Shown here: piece by piece, positions 7,616 through 16,354 of the stretch
Position numbering within the stretch: position 1 is the stretch's first letter
Layout of the letters: each line of letters opens with the position of its first letter
NCBI RefSeq assembly: GCF_003731765.1
Contig: NZ_MOAL01000001.1
Location: 558,001-622,000, forward strand
Reading direction: 5' to 3'
Source: Pseudomonas chlororaphis
GTDB taxonomy: Bacteria; Pseudomonadota; Gammaproteobacteria; Pseudomonadales; Pseudomonadaceae
DNA length: 64,000 nt
Made by a program: the position numbers and the translations under genes
The notes under the pieces: model-generated
Databases searched by the model: none
Seen by the model: only the letters and a program-made list of their open reading frames with translations
Told to the model about the DNA's origin: nothing

Positions 7616-8530
7616 TTAGCCGAGCTTCTGCGCCAACACCGCAATATGCTCCGGGCCAATGCCGCAGCAGCCGCCAATGTGGCTGGCGCCGCGCTGGTTC
7701 CAGTCCGCCGCCCATTGCAGGTAGCCAGGTGGGTCCAGGTCTTCGCGCAACGGGCACAGGCCGTCGTTGGCGGTAGCATCCTCGGGTTGCGGCGGGAAGG
7801 CGTTGGCGTACACGCCAATGTTGATCTGCACGCCCAGGCGTTCGAAGGTCTCACGGGCCGCGTCCACGGCGGCGCCGATCACTTCTGGCTGGCTGCAGTT
7901 GAACAGCAGGGTTTCCACACCCAACTCGGCCGCCACGGCAGCCGCTTCGGCCACCGGCTCGCCGGAACGCAGACGCGGCACTTCGTCGGTGTCTTCATCC
8001 TTGAGGGTGAAGGACAGCCAGAACGGCTTGCCGTCCTGGGGCAGACCGGCACGAATCGCCCGCGCCTCGACGATGGAGCTCTGGGTTTCCGCCAGCCACA
8101 GGTCGACATGGGGCGCCAGGCCCTTGACCAGTGGTGTCAGCAGTTCGCTGACCCGCTCGGCCTGGAACAGGTCGGGACGGTAGGAACCGAACAGCGGCGG
8201 CAACGAGCCCGCCACCCGCACCGGTTTGCCGGAAGCGTCCACGGCGCGACGGGCCAACTCGCCAGCCAAGGCCGCCAGGGCCTGGCCTTCGGCGGCAAAG
8301 CGTTCTTCCCCAATGTGGAAAGGCACCACCGCGTAGCTGTTGCTGGTGATGACGTTGGCACCGCTTTCGATATAGGCCGCATGCACCGCCTCAACCGCCT
8401 GCGGTGCCTCGCTCAACGCCAGGGCAGACCACTCGGGTTGCCGGAACGGCGCGCCGCGACGCTGCAGTTCACGGCCCATGCCGCCATCCAGGATTACTGT
8501 GCTGCCTGCGCCCATATGCTTTTTACTCAT
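7616..8530 (-). CDS. mmuM: Homocysteine S-methyltransferase
   Basis: The product contains ILDGGMGRELQRRG at the N-terminus, NCSQPEVIG in the middle and GASHIGGCCGIGPEHI at the C-terminus. The cysteine of NCS and the pair in GGCCG are the zinc ligands of this family. It should methylate homocysteine to methionine using S-methylmethionine or S-adenosylmethionine. The start is uncertain: ATG at 8530 gives 304 residues, ATG at 8515 gives 299, and GTG at 8551 gives 311; none has a good ribosome-binding site. It is divergent from an amino-acid ABC binding protein and permease at 8626, which could import S-methylmethionine, methionine or a related compound; that link is inferred from position. Confidence 0.87.
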   Translation of the reverse strand: MSKKHMGAGSTVILDGGMGRELQRRGAPFRQPEWSALALSEAPQAVEAVHAAYIESGANVITSNSYAVVPFHIGEERFAAEGQALAALAGELARRAVDASGKPVRVAGSLPPLFGSYRPDLFQAERVSELLTPLVKGLAPHVDLWLAETQSSIVEARAIRAGLPQDGKPFWLSFTLKDEDTDEVPRLRSGEPVAEAAAVAAELGVETLLFNCSQPEVIGAAVDAARETFERLGVQINIGVYANAFPPQPEDATANDGLCPLREDLDPPGYLQWAADWNQRGASHIGGCCGIGPEHIAVLAQKLG

Positions 8531-8625
8531 ATGCTTATAAAAATAACTCACTACCGGAGTCGCTCTTATAACTATTAAATACGCTCCATTCGGTTAATCA
8601 CAACCTTTTTTCAGTCAGGATCCCC

Positions 8626-9447
8626 ATGAATCTCAAACCGCTACTGGCCCTGGGCCTGACACTGATTGCCGCCTCCGGCCAAGCCTTTGCCGGCGCCACT
8701 CTGGACCGCATCGAGCAGAAAAAAGAACTGGTCGGCGTGCTGATGGAAAGCTACCCGCCCTTCTCTTTCCTCAATGACCAGAACCAGCTGGACGGCTTCG
8801 ACGTCGACGTGGCCAAGGCCGTGGCGGAAAAACTCGGGGTCAAGCTGCGCCTGGAAACACCGTCCTGGGACGTGATTGCCGCCGGTCGCTGGAGCGGTCG
8901 TTATGACATCTGCATCTGCTCCATGACCCCGAGCAAGGCCCGCGCCGAAGTCTTCGACTTCCCGGTTGAGTACTACGCCTCGCCTGCGGTGATCGTGGTC
9001 AACGCCAAGGACGATCGCATCCACAGCGCCAAGGACCTGAGCAACAAGAAGGTCGGCCTGACCAGCGCCTCCAGCTACGAGAGCTACCTGAACAAGAACC
9101 TGGTGATCGAAGGCGCCGAGGACACTCAACTGCAATACCCGTTCGAGAACGTGCAGATCGCCCCGTACGACACCGACAACGTGGCTTTCCAGGACCTGGG
9201 CCTGGGCGCCGGCGTACGCCTGGACGCCATCCTGACCAACCTGGTGACCGCGCAACCGCGCCTGAATCAGGACAAACGCTTCAAGCTCGCGGGCGAACCG
9301 CTGTACGCCGAACCCAACTCGGTGGCCATCGAGAAAGGCGACGCCCAGTGGAACAGCAAAGTGCGTGAAGTCTTTGCCCAGTTGAAACAAGACGGCACCC
9401 TGAGCAAACTGTCGGACAAATGGATCGGCGCCGACATCAGCAAATGA
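8626..9447 (+). CDS. Amino-acid ABC transporter periplasmic binding protein
   Basis: This 273-residue protein starts with a Sec signal peptide (cleavage near SGQAFA-GATLDRI). It then shows the family-3 solute-binding signature, with LVGVLMESYPPFSFLNDQNQLDG and GFDVDVAKAVAEKLGVKLRLE. It should bind an amino acid or amino-acid-like ligand in the periplasm. AGGATCCCC lies just before the ATG. The permease gene starts inside its stop codon, and mmuM is divergent, so a methionine-related ligand is plausible but unproven. Confidence 0.88.
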   Translation: MNLKPLLALGLTLIAASGQAFAGATLDRIEQKKELVGVLMESYPPFSFLNDQNQLDGFDVDVAKAVAEKLGVKLRLETPSWDVIAAGRWSGRYDICICSMTPSKARAEVFDFPVEYYASPAVIVVNAKDDRIHSAKDLSNKKVGLTSASSYESYLNKNLVIEGAEDTQLQYPFENVQIAPYDTDNVAFQDLGLGAGVRLDAILTNLVTAQPRLNQDKRFKLAGEPLYAEPNSVAIEKGDAQWNSKVREVFAQLKQDGTLSKLSDKWIGADISK

Positions 9448-10280
9448 CCTCTCTCTCGCAACCCCCTCAGCCACCGCAACCGGTGGCTGAGTCGTTTATC
9501 AAACGCTTGCTGGGTTTCCGCACCCGGCTGTTCCTGACCTGGGCGGTGATGTTCGGCCTGTTTGCCAGTTTTTTCCTGAGCTTCGATCTGAAGTTCTCGA
9601 TCATTCTCGACAAGCTGCCCAACCTGATCGGCTTGCACCTGGCGCCCAACGGCTTCCTCCAGGGGGCGGCGCTGACGCTGTTCCTCTGCCTGTGCTCGAT
9701 CGTTGCCTCATGCGCCCTGGGCTTTATCACAGCCTTGGGACGCCTGTCGAAAAGCGCCGTGGCCTTCGGCGTGGCGAGCTTCTACGCGTCGTTCTTCCGC
9801 GGCACGCCGCTGCTGATCCAGATCCTCCTGATCTACCTCGGCCTGCCGCAATTGGGCGTGGTGCCGGGTGCCGTCACCGCAGGGATCATTGCCCTGTCGT
9901 TGAACTACGGCGCCTACCTGAGCGAGATCTTCCGCGCCGGCATCCTCGGCGTGGCCCACGGGCAACGTGAAGCCGCCCTGGCCCTGGGCATGCGCGACAG
10001 CGTGATTTTCTGGCAAGTCACCCTGCCCCAAGCCATGCGCACCATCATCCCGCCGACCACCAACCAGTTCATCTCCATGCTCAAGGACTCGTCGCTGATT
10101 TCGGTGATGGGGGTTTGGGAAGTGATGTTCCTGGCCCAGTCCTACGGCCGCTCCAGCTACCGCTACATCGAGATGCTGACCACCGCGGCGATCATCTACT
10201 GGCTGTTGTCGATCGGCCTGGAACTGATCCAGGCCCGCATGGAACGCCATTACGGCAAGGCCTACGCCAAGCGCGAGTGA
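9444..10280 (+). CDS. Amino-acid ABC transporter permease
   Basis: The ATG at 9444 overlaps the stop of the binding-protein gene (ATGA), indicating translational coupling. The 278-residue product has several membrane segments and the EAA loop HGQREAALALGMRDSVIFWQVTLPQAMRTIIPP, where the ATPase docks. It is a His/Glu/Gln/Arg-type polar amino-acid permease. No ATPase gene follows, only REP elements, so an ATPase from another locus must complete the transporter. A single permease suggests a homodimer. Confidence 0.88.
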   Translation: MTSLSQPPQPPQPVAESFIKRLLGFRTRLFLTWAVMFGLFASFFLSFDLKFSIILDKLPNLIGLHLAPNGFLQGAALTLFLCLCSIVASCALGFITALGRLSKSAVAFGVASFYASFFRGTPLLIQILLIYLGLPQLGVVPGAVTAGIIALSLNYGAYLSEIFRAGILGVAHGQREAALALGMRDSVIFWQVTLPQAMRTIIPPTTNQFISMLKDSSLISVMGVWEVMFLAQSYGRSSYRYIEMLTTAAIIYWLLSIGLELIQARMERHYGKAYAKRE

Positions 10281-10307
10281 CCGACGCCCCTACCCGGCAC
10301 GCCCTCC

Positions 10308-10390
10308 GTAGGAGCCGGCTTGCCGGCGATGGGGCCCTCGAATCGGGCCTCACATCCAAGACCGCTATCGCTGGCAAGCCAGCTCCTACG
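10308..10390. repeat. REP pair in inverted orientation
   Basis: GTAGGAGCCGGCTTGCCGGC at 10308 is followed by its inverse form (TCGCTGGCAAGCCAGCTCCTAC) ending at 10389, a REPIN-like arrangement. A partial third copy (CCGGCTTGCCGGC) lies at 10442. It fills the gap between the convergent permease and pycB. Confidence 0.8.
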
Positions 10391-10469
10391 CACCTCATGC
10401 TGGCGACGCCCCTACCCGGCAGATATCACGTCCTCCCTGCAACCGGCTTGCCGGCAATATTGCGGGCGA

Positions 10470-10495
10470 AAAAAAAGGGGGGCACATGCCCCCCC
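10470..10495 (-). terminator. Intrinsic terminator of pycB
   Basis: Read on the minus strand, a GGGGGGC/GCCCCCC stem with a 4-nt loop is followed by eight T residues. It lies 32 nt past the pycB stop and is a textbook Rho-independent terminator. Confidence 0.85.
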
Positions 10496-10526
10496 GAGGT
10501 AAAACGTTGCAGATGAAGGCCTGGAA

Positions 10527-12335
10527 TCAGCCTTCGATCTCGATCAGTACTTCACCCGGGTTGACCCGGTCGCCCTTGGCCACGTGAATGGCGGTGACCT
10601 TGCCCGCAATCACCGCCTGGACTTCGGTTTCCATCTTCATGGCTTCGGTGATCAGCACGGCCTGGCCGGCCTTGACCACGTCGCCTTCCTTGACCAGCAC
10701 ATCAACGATGTTGCCCGGCATGGTGGTGCTGACGTGGCCCGGTTCGCTGGCCTGCTTGCGCTTGCTGCTGCCACCGCCGACGAATTCGTTGAGCGGTTCG
10801 AACACCACTTCTTCCGGCATGCCGTCGATGGACAGGTAGAAGTGACGCTTGCCTTCAGCCTTGACCCCGACACCGGTGATGTCCACACGGTAGGTTTCGC
10901 CGTGCACGTCGATGACGAACTCGGTCGGCACGCCCTCGCCACCCGGCTTGCTCACACCGCCCGCTTCCGGGATTGGCAGCAGCACTTCAGGCGCCAGGGT
11001 GCCGGCTTCGCGTTCTTCGAGGAACTTGCGCCCAATGTCCGGGAACATGGCGTAGGTCAGCACGTCTTCTTCGGACTTGGCCAAGGCGCCGATTTCGCCG
11101 CGCAGCTTGGTCATTTCCGGCTTCAGCAGGTCGGCCGGACGAACGTCGATCACCTCTTCGCTGCCAATGGCCTGGCGCCGCAGTTTCACGTCCACTTCGC
11201 CCGGCGCCTTGCCATAGCCGCCTTGCAGGTAGAGCTTCACTTCGTTGGTGATGGTCTTGTAGCGCTCGCCGGCCAGTACGTTGAAGAACGCCTGAGTGCC
11301 GACGATCTGCGAGGTCGGGGTCACCAGCGGCGGGTAGCCGAGGTCGTGGCGAACCCGCGGGATCTCGGCCAGCACTTCGCCCATGCGGTTCAGGGCGCCC
11401 TGCTCCTTGAGCTGGTTGGCCAGGTTGGAAATCATCCCGCCCGGCACCTGGTTGACTTGCACCCGGGTGTCGACCGCGGTGAACTCGCTTTCGAACTGGT
11501 GGTACTTCTTGCGCACGGCGTAGAAGTACAGGCCGATCTCTTGCAGCAGTTCCAGGTCCAGGCCAGTGTCGAACTCGCTGCCTTTAAGGGCCGCGACCAT
11601 GGACTCGGTGCCCGGGTGGCTGGTACCCCAGGCGAAGCTGGAGATGGCGGTGTCGATGTGGTCAGCACCGTTCTCGATGGCCTTGAGTTGGCACATCGCG
11701 GCCAGGCCGGCGGTGTCGTGGGAGTGGATAAACACCGGCAACGACAGCTCGCTTTTCAGCGCCTTGACCAGCTCGCCGGTGGCGTAGGGGGTCAGCAGGC
11801 CGGCCATGTCCTTGATCGCGATGGAGTCGCAACCCATGGCTTCCATCTGCTTGCCCTGGGCCACGAAGGCCTCGATGGTGTGCACTGGGCTGGTGGTGTA
11901 GGCGATGGTGCCCTGGGCGTGCTTACCGGCAGCTTTCACCGCTTCGATGGCCACCCGCAGGTTACGCACGTCGTTCATGGCGTCGAAGATACGGAACACG
12001 TCGATGCCGTTGACCGCCGCCTTGGCGACGAACGCCCGGACCACATCGTCGCTGTAGTGACGGTAGCCCAGCAGGTTCTGGCCACGCAGGAGCATTTGCA
12101 GGCGCGTGTTAGGCAGCGCGGCGCGCAGCTTGCGCAGACGCTCCCACGGGTCTTCTTTGAGAAACCGCACACAGGCGTCGAAGGTCGCGCCGCCCCAGCA
12201 TTCCAGCGACCAGTAGCCGACTTTGTCGAGCTTGTCGCAGATCGGCAGCATGTCTTCGGTGCGCATGCGGGTGGCCAGAAGCGATTGGTGGGCATCTCGC
12301 AGGATGGTGTCGGTTACGAAGATTTTCTTGGACAT
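10527..12335 (-). CDS. pycB: Pyruvate carboxylase subunit B (transcarboxylase plus biotin carrier)
   Basis: This 602-residue protein starts MSKKIFVTDTILRDAHQSLLATRM, the HMGL-like TIM-barrel carboxyltransferase start with its metal-binding Asp. The C-terminal 75 residues form a biotinyl domain, with the biotin lysine at about residue 567 in EAMKMET. It is named oadA in many annotations, but pairing with the biotin carboxylase gene upstream and the absence of oadB/oadG point to two-subunit pyruvate carboxylase, which makes oxaloacetate from pyruvate and bicarbonate in the cytoplasm. GGAGATC precedes the start. It is transcribed after pycA across a 102-nt gap that holds a repeat. Confidence 0.93.
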   Translation of the reverse strand: MSKKIFVTDTILRDAHQSLLATRMRTEDMLPICDKLDKVGYWSLECWGGATFDACVRFLKEDPWERLRKLRAALPNTRLQMLLRGQNLLGYRHYSDDVVRAFVAKAAVNGIDVFRIFDAMNDVRNLRVAIEAVKAAGKHAQGTIAYTTSPVHTIEAFVAQGKQMEAMGCDSIAIKDMAGLLTPYATGELVKALKSELSLPVFIHSHDTAGLAAMCQLKAIENGADHIDTAISSFAWGTSHPGTESMVAALKGSEFDTGLDLELLQEIGLYFYAVRKKYHQFESEFTAVDTRVQVNQVPGGMISNLANQLKEQGALNRMGEVLAEIPRVRHDLGYPPLVTPTSQIVGTQAFFNVLAGERYKTITNEVKLYLQGGYGKAPGEVDVKLRRQAIGSEEVIDVRPADLLKPEMTKLRGEIGALAKSEEDVLTYAMFPDIGRKFLEEREAGTLAPEVLLPIPEAGGVSKPGGEGVPTEFVIDVHGETYRVDITGVGVKAEGKRHFYLSIDGMPEEVVFEPLNEFVGGGSSKRKQASEPGHVSTTMPGNIVDVLVKEGDVVKAGQAVLITEAMKMETEVQAVIAGKVTAIHVAKGDRVNPGEVLIEIEG

Positions 12336-12352
12336 ATTAGGATCTCCTCATA

Positions 12353-12436
12353 GCGGCAAGCTTAAAGCTACAAGCTGCAAGTAAAAGCCTATCGGCTCTG
12401 ACTTGGCGCTTGCCGCTGAAAGCTTGCCGCTTTTTA
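12353..12436. repeat. Imperfect inverted repeat between pycA and pycB
   Basis: AGCGGCAAGC at 12352 pairs with GCTTGCCGCT copies near 12409 and 12423, and the interior carries AAGCTTAAAGCTACAAGCTGCAAG. Such AAGCTGCAAGC-type repeats recur between Pseudomonas genes. The structure could form a hairpin in the pycAB transcript and set the subunit ratio. Confidence 0.6.
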
Positions 12437-12437
12437 T

Positions 12438-13853
<1,416 letters not shown>

Positions 13854-14043
13854 TTGGAGGTTCCCTTGAGCCGTTGGCACAGACGACTCGCTAGACCGAG
13901 TCGGCGCATGACTAAATGTTTCAAGCCAGTCGCCCAGCCACACTAGCGGCCGCGAGGGATTAACAAAAATCAATAATTATTGGGTCGTGCATAAGCAAAG
14001 ACTTATAGTTGCGGCTTGAGCCTTGGGCGCAGGAATAAAAATA

Positions 14044-15006
14044 ATGCGTAAGTCATTGATGCGTATGACATTGCGTCAATTGCAGATTTTCAATGAAGTG
14101 TGCGATTTGCGCTCCTACAGCCGAGCGGCCGAGGAAATGTCTCTCACTCAGCCAGCCGTCAGCCTGCAGATTCGCCAGTTGGAAGAGCTGGTCGGCCAGC
14201 CACTGTTCGATTACGTCGGCAAAAAACTCTACATGACCGAGGCCGCCGAAGCCCTGCAACGGGCCAGCCGGGATATTTTCGGGCGCCTGGAAAACCTCGA
14301 CATGCAGCTCTCGGACATGCAGGGATCGCTGCAAGGCCAACTCAAGCTGGCGGTGGAGTCGAGCGCCAAGTACTTCGTGCCGCACCTGTTCGCCGCGTTC
14401 AAGCGCCAGCACCCGGAAGTGAACCTGCAACTCACGGTGGTCAACCGCGGCCAGGTGATTCGCCGTCTTTCCGACAACCGCGATGACTTGGTGATCATGT
14501 CCATGGTCCCGCAAGACATGGGCCTGGAATTCCTGCCGTTCCTCAACAACCCGATCGTTGCCGTGGCCCCGCCGGACCACCCGCTGTGCCACTTGGGGCC
14601 ACTGCGCCTGCAAGACCTGGAACCCTACAACCTGCTGGTGCGGGAACAGGGTTCCGGCACGCGCCTGGCCTGCGAGGAATACTTCAAGGAAAAACGCGTG
14701 CACTTCACCCAGACCCTGGAAGTGTCGTCGGCCGAAGCCCAGCGCGAGTGTGTGCGAGCGGGTCTGGGCGTGGCCTTGTTGACGCGCCACGCCCTGAACC
14801 TGGAGTTGGCGACGGGGGGACTCATCGAGTTGCCCGTCGAAGAGCTGCCGTTGTACCGCAGCTGGTGCCTGGTGCAGGCCAAGGCTAAACGCCTGTCACC
14901 GGTGGCGCATGCGTTCCTGGGGTTTATCCGCAGCGAACGGGTGCAGATCAGCGGGTTGGTTGAGCGTTTCGACGGGAAGCTGCCGGAGCGGCCTGCCAGT
15001 AGTTGA
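14044..15006 (+). CDS. LysR-family regulator, probably of pycAB
   Basis: The ATG at 14044 was chosen because AGGAA lies about 10 nt upstream; ATG at 14059 and TTG at 14023 are alternatives. The product is about 320 residues. It has an N-terminal winged helix (MTLRQLQIFNEVCDLRSYSRAAEEMSLTQPAVSLQIRQLEE shape) and a CysB-like effector domain from about residue 95. It is divergent from pycA with a 190-nt AT-rich gap, the usual layout of a LysR protein and its target. CbbR-like similarity is suggested by the SAKYFVPHLFAAFKRQHPEV segment. The effector is unknown. Confidence 0.88.
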   Translation: MRKSLMRMTLRQLQIFNEVCDLRSYSRAAEEMSLTQPAVSLQIRQLEELVGQPLFDYVGKKLYMTEAAEALQRASRDIFGRLENLDMQLSDMQGSLQGQLKLAVESSAKYFVPHLFAAFKRQHPEVNLQLTVVNRGQVIRRLSDNRDDLVIMSMVPQDMGLEFLPFLNNPIVAVAPPDHPLCHLGPLRLQDLEPYNLLVREQGSGTRLACEEYFKEKRVHFTQTLEVSSAEAQRECVRAGLGVALLTRHALNLELATGGLIELPVEELPLYRSWCLVQAKAKRLSPVAHAFLGFIRSERVQISGLVERFDGKLPERPASS

Positions 15007-15160
15007 TGGCTTCAAGCTCCGGGTAATCGTTGATTTCCTGCTGCAACTGGCGCAGCTCACAACGGTGTTCAATCGCGCGTCGGAACTCCATGCGACGCTG
15101 GTCTTCCTGCTGACGGCGGGTTTTTACAACGCTGTTGCTTTCTTCGTAAGGCCGGGCCAT
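14948..15160 (-). CDS. Small basic protein, PA3496-like
   Basis: This 70-residue protein starts MARPYEESNSVVKTRRQQED and continues with RRMEFRRAIEHRCELRQLQQEI. The charged, helical pattern resembles a Pseudomonas family I recall as PA3496-like putative envelope-integrity proteins. It is predicted to be a short coiled helix with no signal peptide or membrane segment. Its last 59 nt overlap the 3' end of the LysR gene on the opposite strand, so the two are convergent. Function is unknown. Confidence 0.65.
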   Translation of the reverse strand: MARPYEESNSVVKTRRQQEDQRRMEFRRAIEHRCELRQLQQEINDYPELEAINYWQAAPAASRRNAQPTR

Positions 15161-15280
15161 TTCGAGTCTCCCAATGCGAGTACGGGAGTTTCACGATGGA
15201 CGCGGGGCGTTACGGTTTAGCGGCGCGCCCATGACAGGACGATGAATATTGCGCCGGGCCTCTCTTACGATCGAGCCCTT

Positions 15281-15303
15281 GTAGGAGCCGGCTCGCCGGC
15301 GAT
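15281..15303. repeat. REP element
   Basis: GTAGGAGCCGGCTCGCCGGC matches the REP core with one change. It sits 35 nt beyond the 3' end of the RpiR-type gene, where a hairpin could protect or end the transcript. Confidence 0.75.
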
Positions 15304-15337
15304 ATCAATCCCAAAATCCCTACCGCCAGCAAGCCGC

Positions 15338-16204
15338 TCAATCGTCCAGGGCTTTGACCGACTTGGGCGACAGGCGCAGGCTGCGAAGGCTGCGCTTGAC
15401 GCTCTTGAGGTGGTTGACCAGGCTCGGGCCGCGGGCCATGGCCACGCCCATCGCCAACACGTCGATCACCACCAGGTGGGCGATACGCGAGGTCAGTGGG
15501 GTGTAGATTTCGGTGTCTTCGTGCACATCGATCGCCAAGTTGACCGTGGATAGCTCGGCCAACGGCGTCTGGCTCGGGCACAGGGTGATCAGCGAGGCGC
15601 CGCTTTCACGCACCAGATTGGCGGTGATCAGCAGGTCCTTGGAACGCCCGGACTGGGAAATGCAGATCGCCACGTCGGTGGGCTTGAGGGTCACGGCCGA
15701 CATCGCCTGCATGTGCGGGTCGGAATAGGCCGCTGCGGTCAGCAGCAGGCGAAAGAACTTGTGCTGGGCATCCGCCGCCACTGCGCCCGACGCGCCGAAA
15801 CCGTAGAACTCAACACGCTGGGCCTGGGACATGGCGGTCACCGCCTGCTGCAACGCCACCGGGTCGAGTTTCTCGCGAACCTCCATCAGGGTGTGCAGGG
15901 TGGTGTCGAAGATTTTCAGGCTGTAGTCAGCGACCGAATCATCTTCATGGATCGCGAACTGGCCAAAGCTGGCACCCGCCGCCAGGCTCTGCGCCAATTT
16001 GAGCTTGAGGTCCTGAAAACCCGAGCAACCGATGGCGCGGCAGAAGCGCACGATGGTCGGCTCGCTGATGCCCACGCTATGGGCCAGGTCAGCCATGGAA
16101 CTGTGCATCACCGCCGCCGGATCGAGCAGCACATGGTCTGCGACCTTGAGCTCCGATTTGCGTAACAGGTGACGGGACTGGGCAATGTGCTGCAACAGAT
16201 TCAA
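15338..16204 (-). CDS. RpiR/HexR-type regulator with SIS sugar-phosphate domain
   Basis: This 288-residue protein has an N-terminal helix-turn-helix of the RpiR family (HSSMADLAHSVGISEPTIVRFCRAIGCSGFQDLKLKLAQ region, residues about 30-75) and a C-terminal SIS domain (about 125-260, with YGFGASGAVAADAQHKF and CISQSGRSKDLLITANLVRESGA). HexR proteins repress central carbon genes and respond to 2-keto-3-deoxy-6-phosphogluconate. The start is TTG at 16204; no ATG gives a complete helix-turn-helix. A palindrome of HexR type lies 46 nt upstream, suggesting autoregulation. In P. aeruginosa, as I recall, the equivalent gene neighbours a glucose-6-phosphate dehydrogenase gene, which is absent here. Confidence 0.85.
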   Translation of the reverse strand: MNLLQHIAQSRHLLRKSELKVADHVLLDPAAVMHSSMADLAHSVGISEPTIVRFCRAIGCSGFQDLKLKLAQSLAAGASFGQFAIHEDDSVADYSLKIFDTTLHTLMEVREKLDPVALQQAVTAMSQAQRVEFYGFGASGAVAADAQHKFFRLLLTAAAYSDPHMQAMSAVTLKPTDVAICISQSGRSKDLLITANLVRESGASLITLCPSQTPLAELSTVNLAIDVHEDTEIYTPLTSRIAHLVVIDVLAMGVAMARGPSLVNHLKSVKRSLRSLRLSPKSVKALDD

Positions 16205-16249
16205 AGGGCTGGACTCATTGTTATGGGCAGACGCCAGGGATGTAGCAAG

Positions 16250-16268
16250 CTTGTAGTTATACTACAAG
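16250..16268. promoter_or_regulatory. HexR-like operator
   Basis: CTTGTAGTTATACTACAAG is a perfect inverted repeat about the central T. Its core, TGTAGTTATACTACA, fits the HexR consensus known from gamma-proteobacteria (TGTAAT-3-ATTACA) with G/C changes in symmetric positions. It lies just upstream of the RpiR-type gene, so autoregulation is likely. Confidence 0.65.
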
Positions 16269-16354
16269 AAATGGCTTTTTGCCCGCTCAATACACAACTC
16301 GACATCCTTGACGCCCGCTGTTTTAGCGCTCGGGCGCCTTGTAGCCATGGGCGC

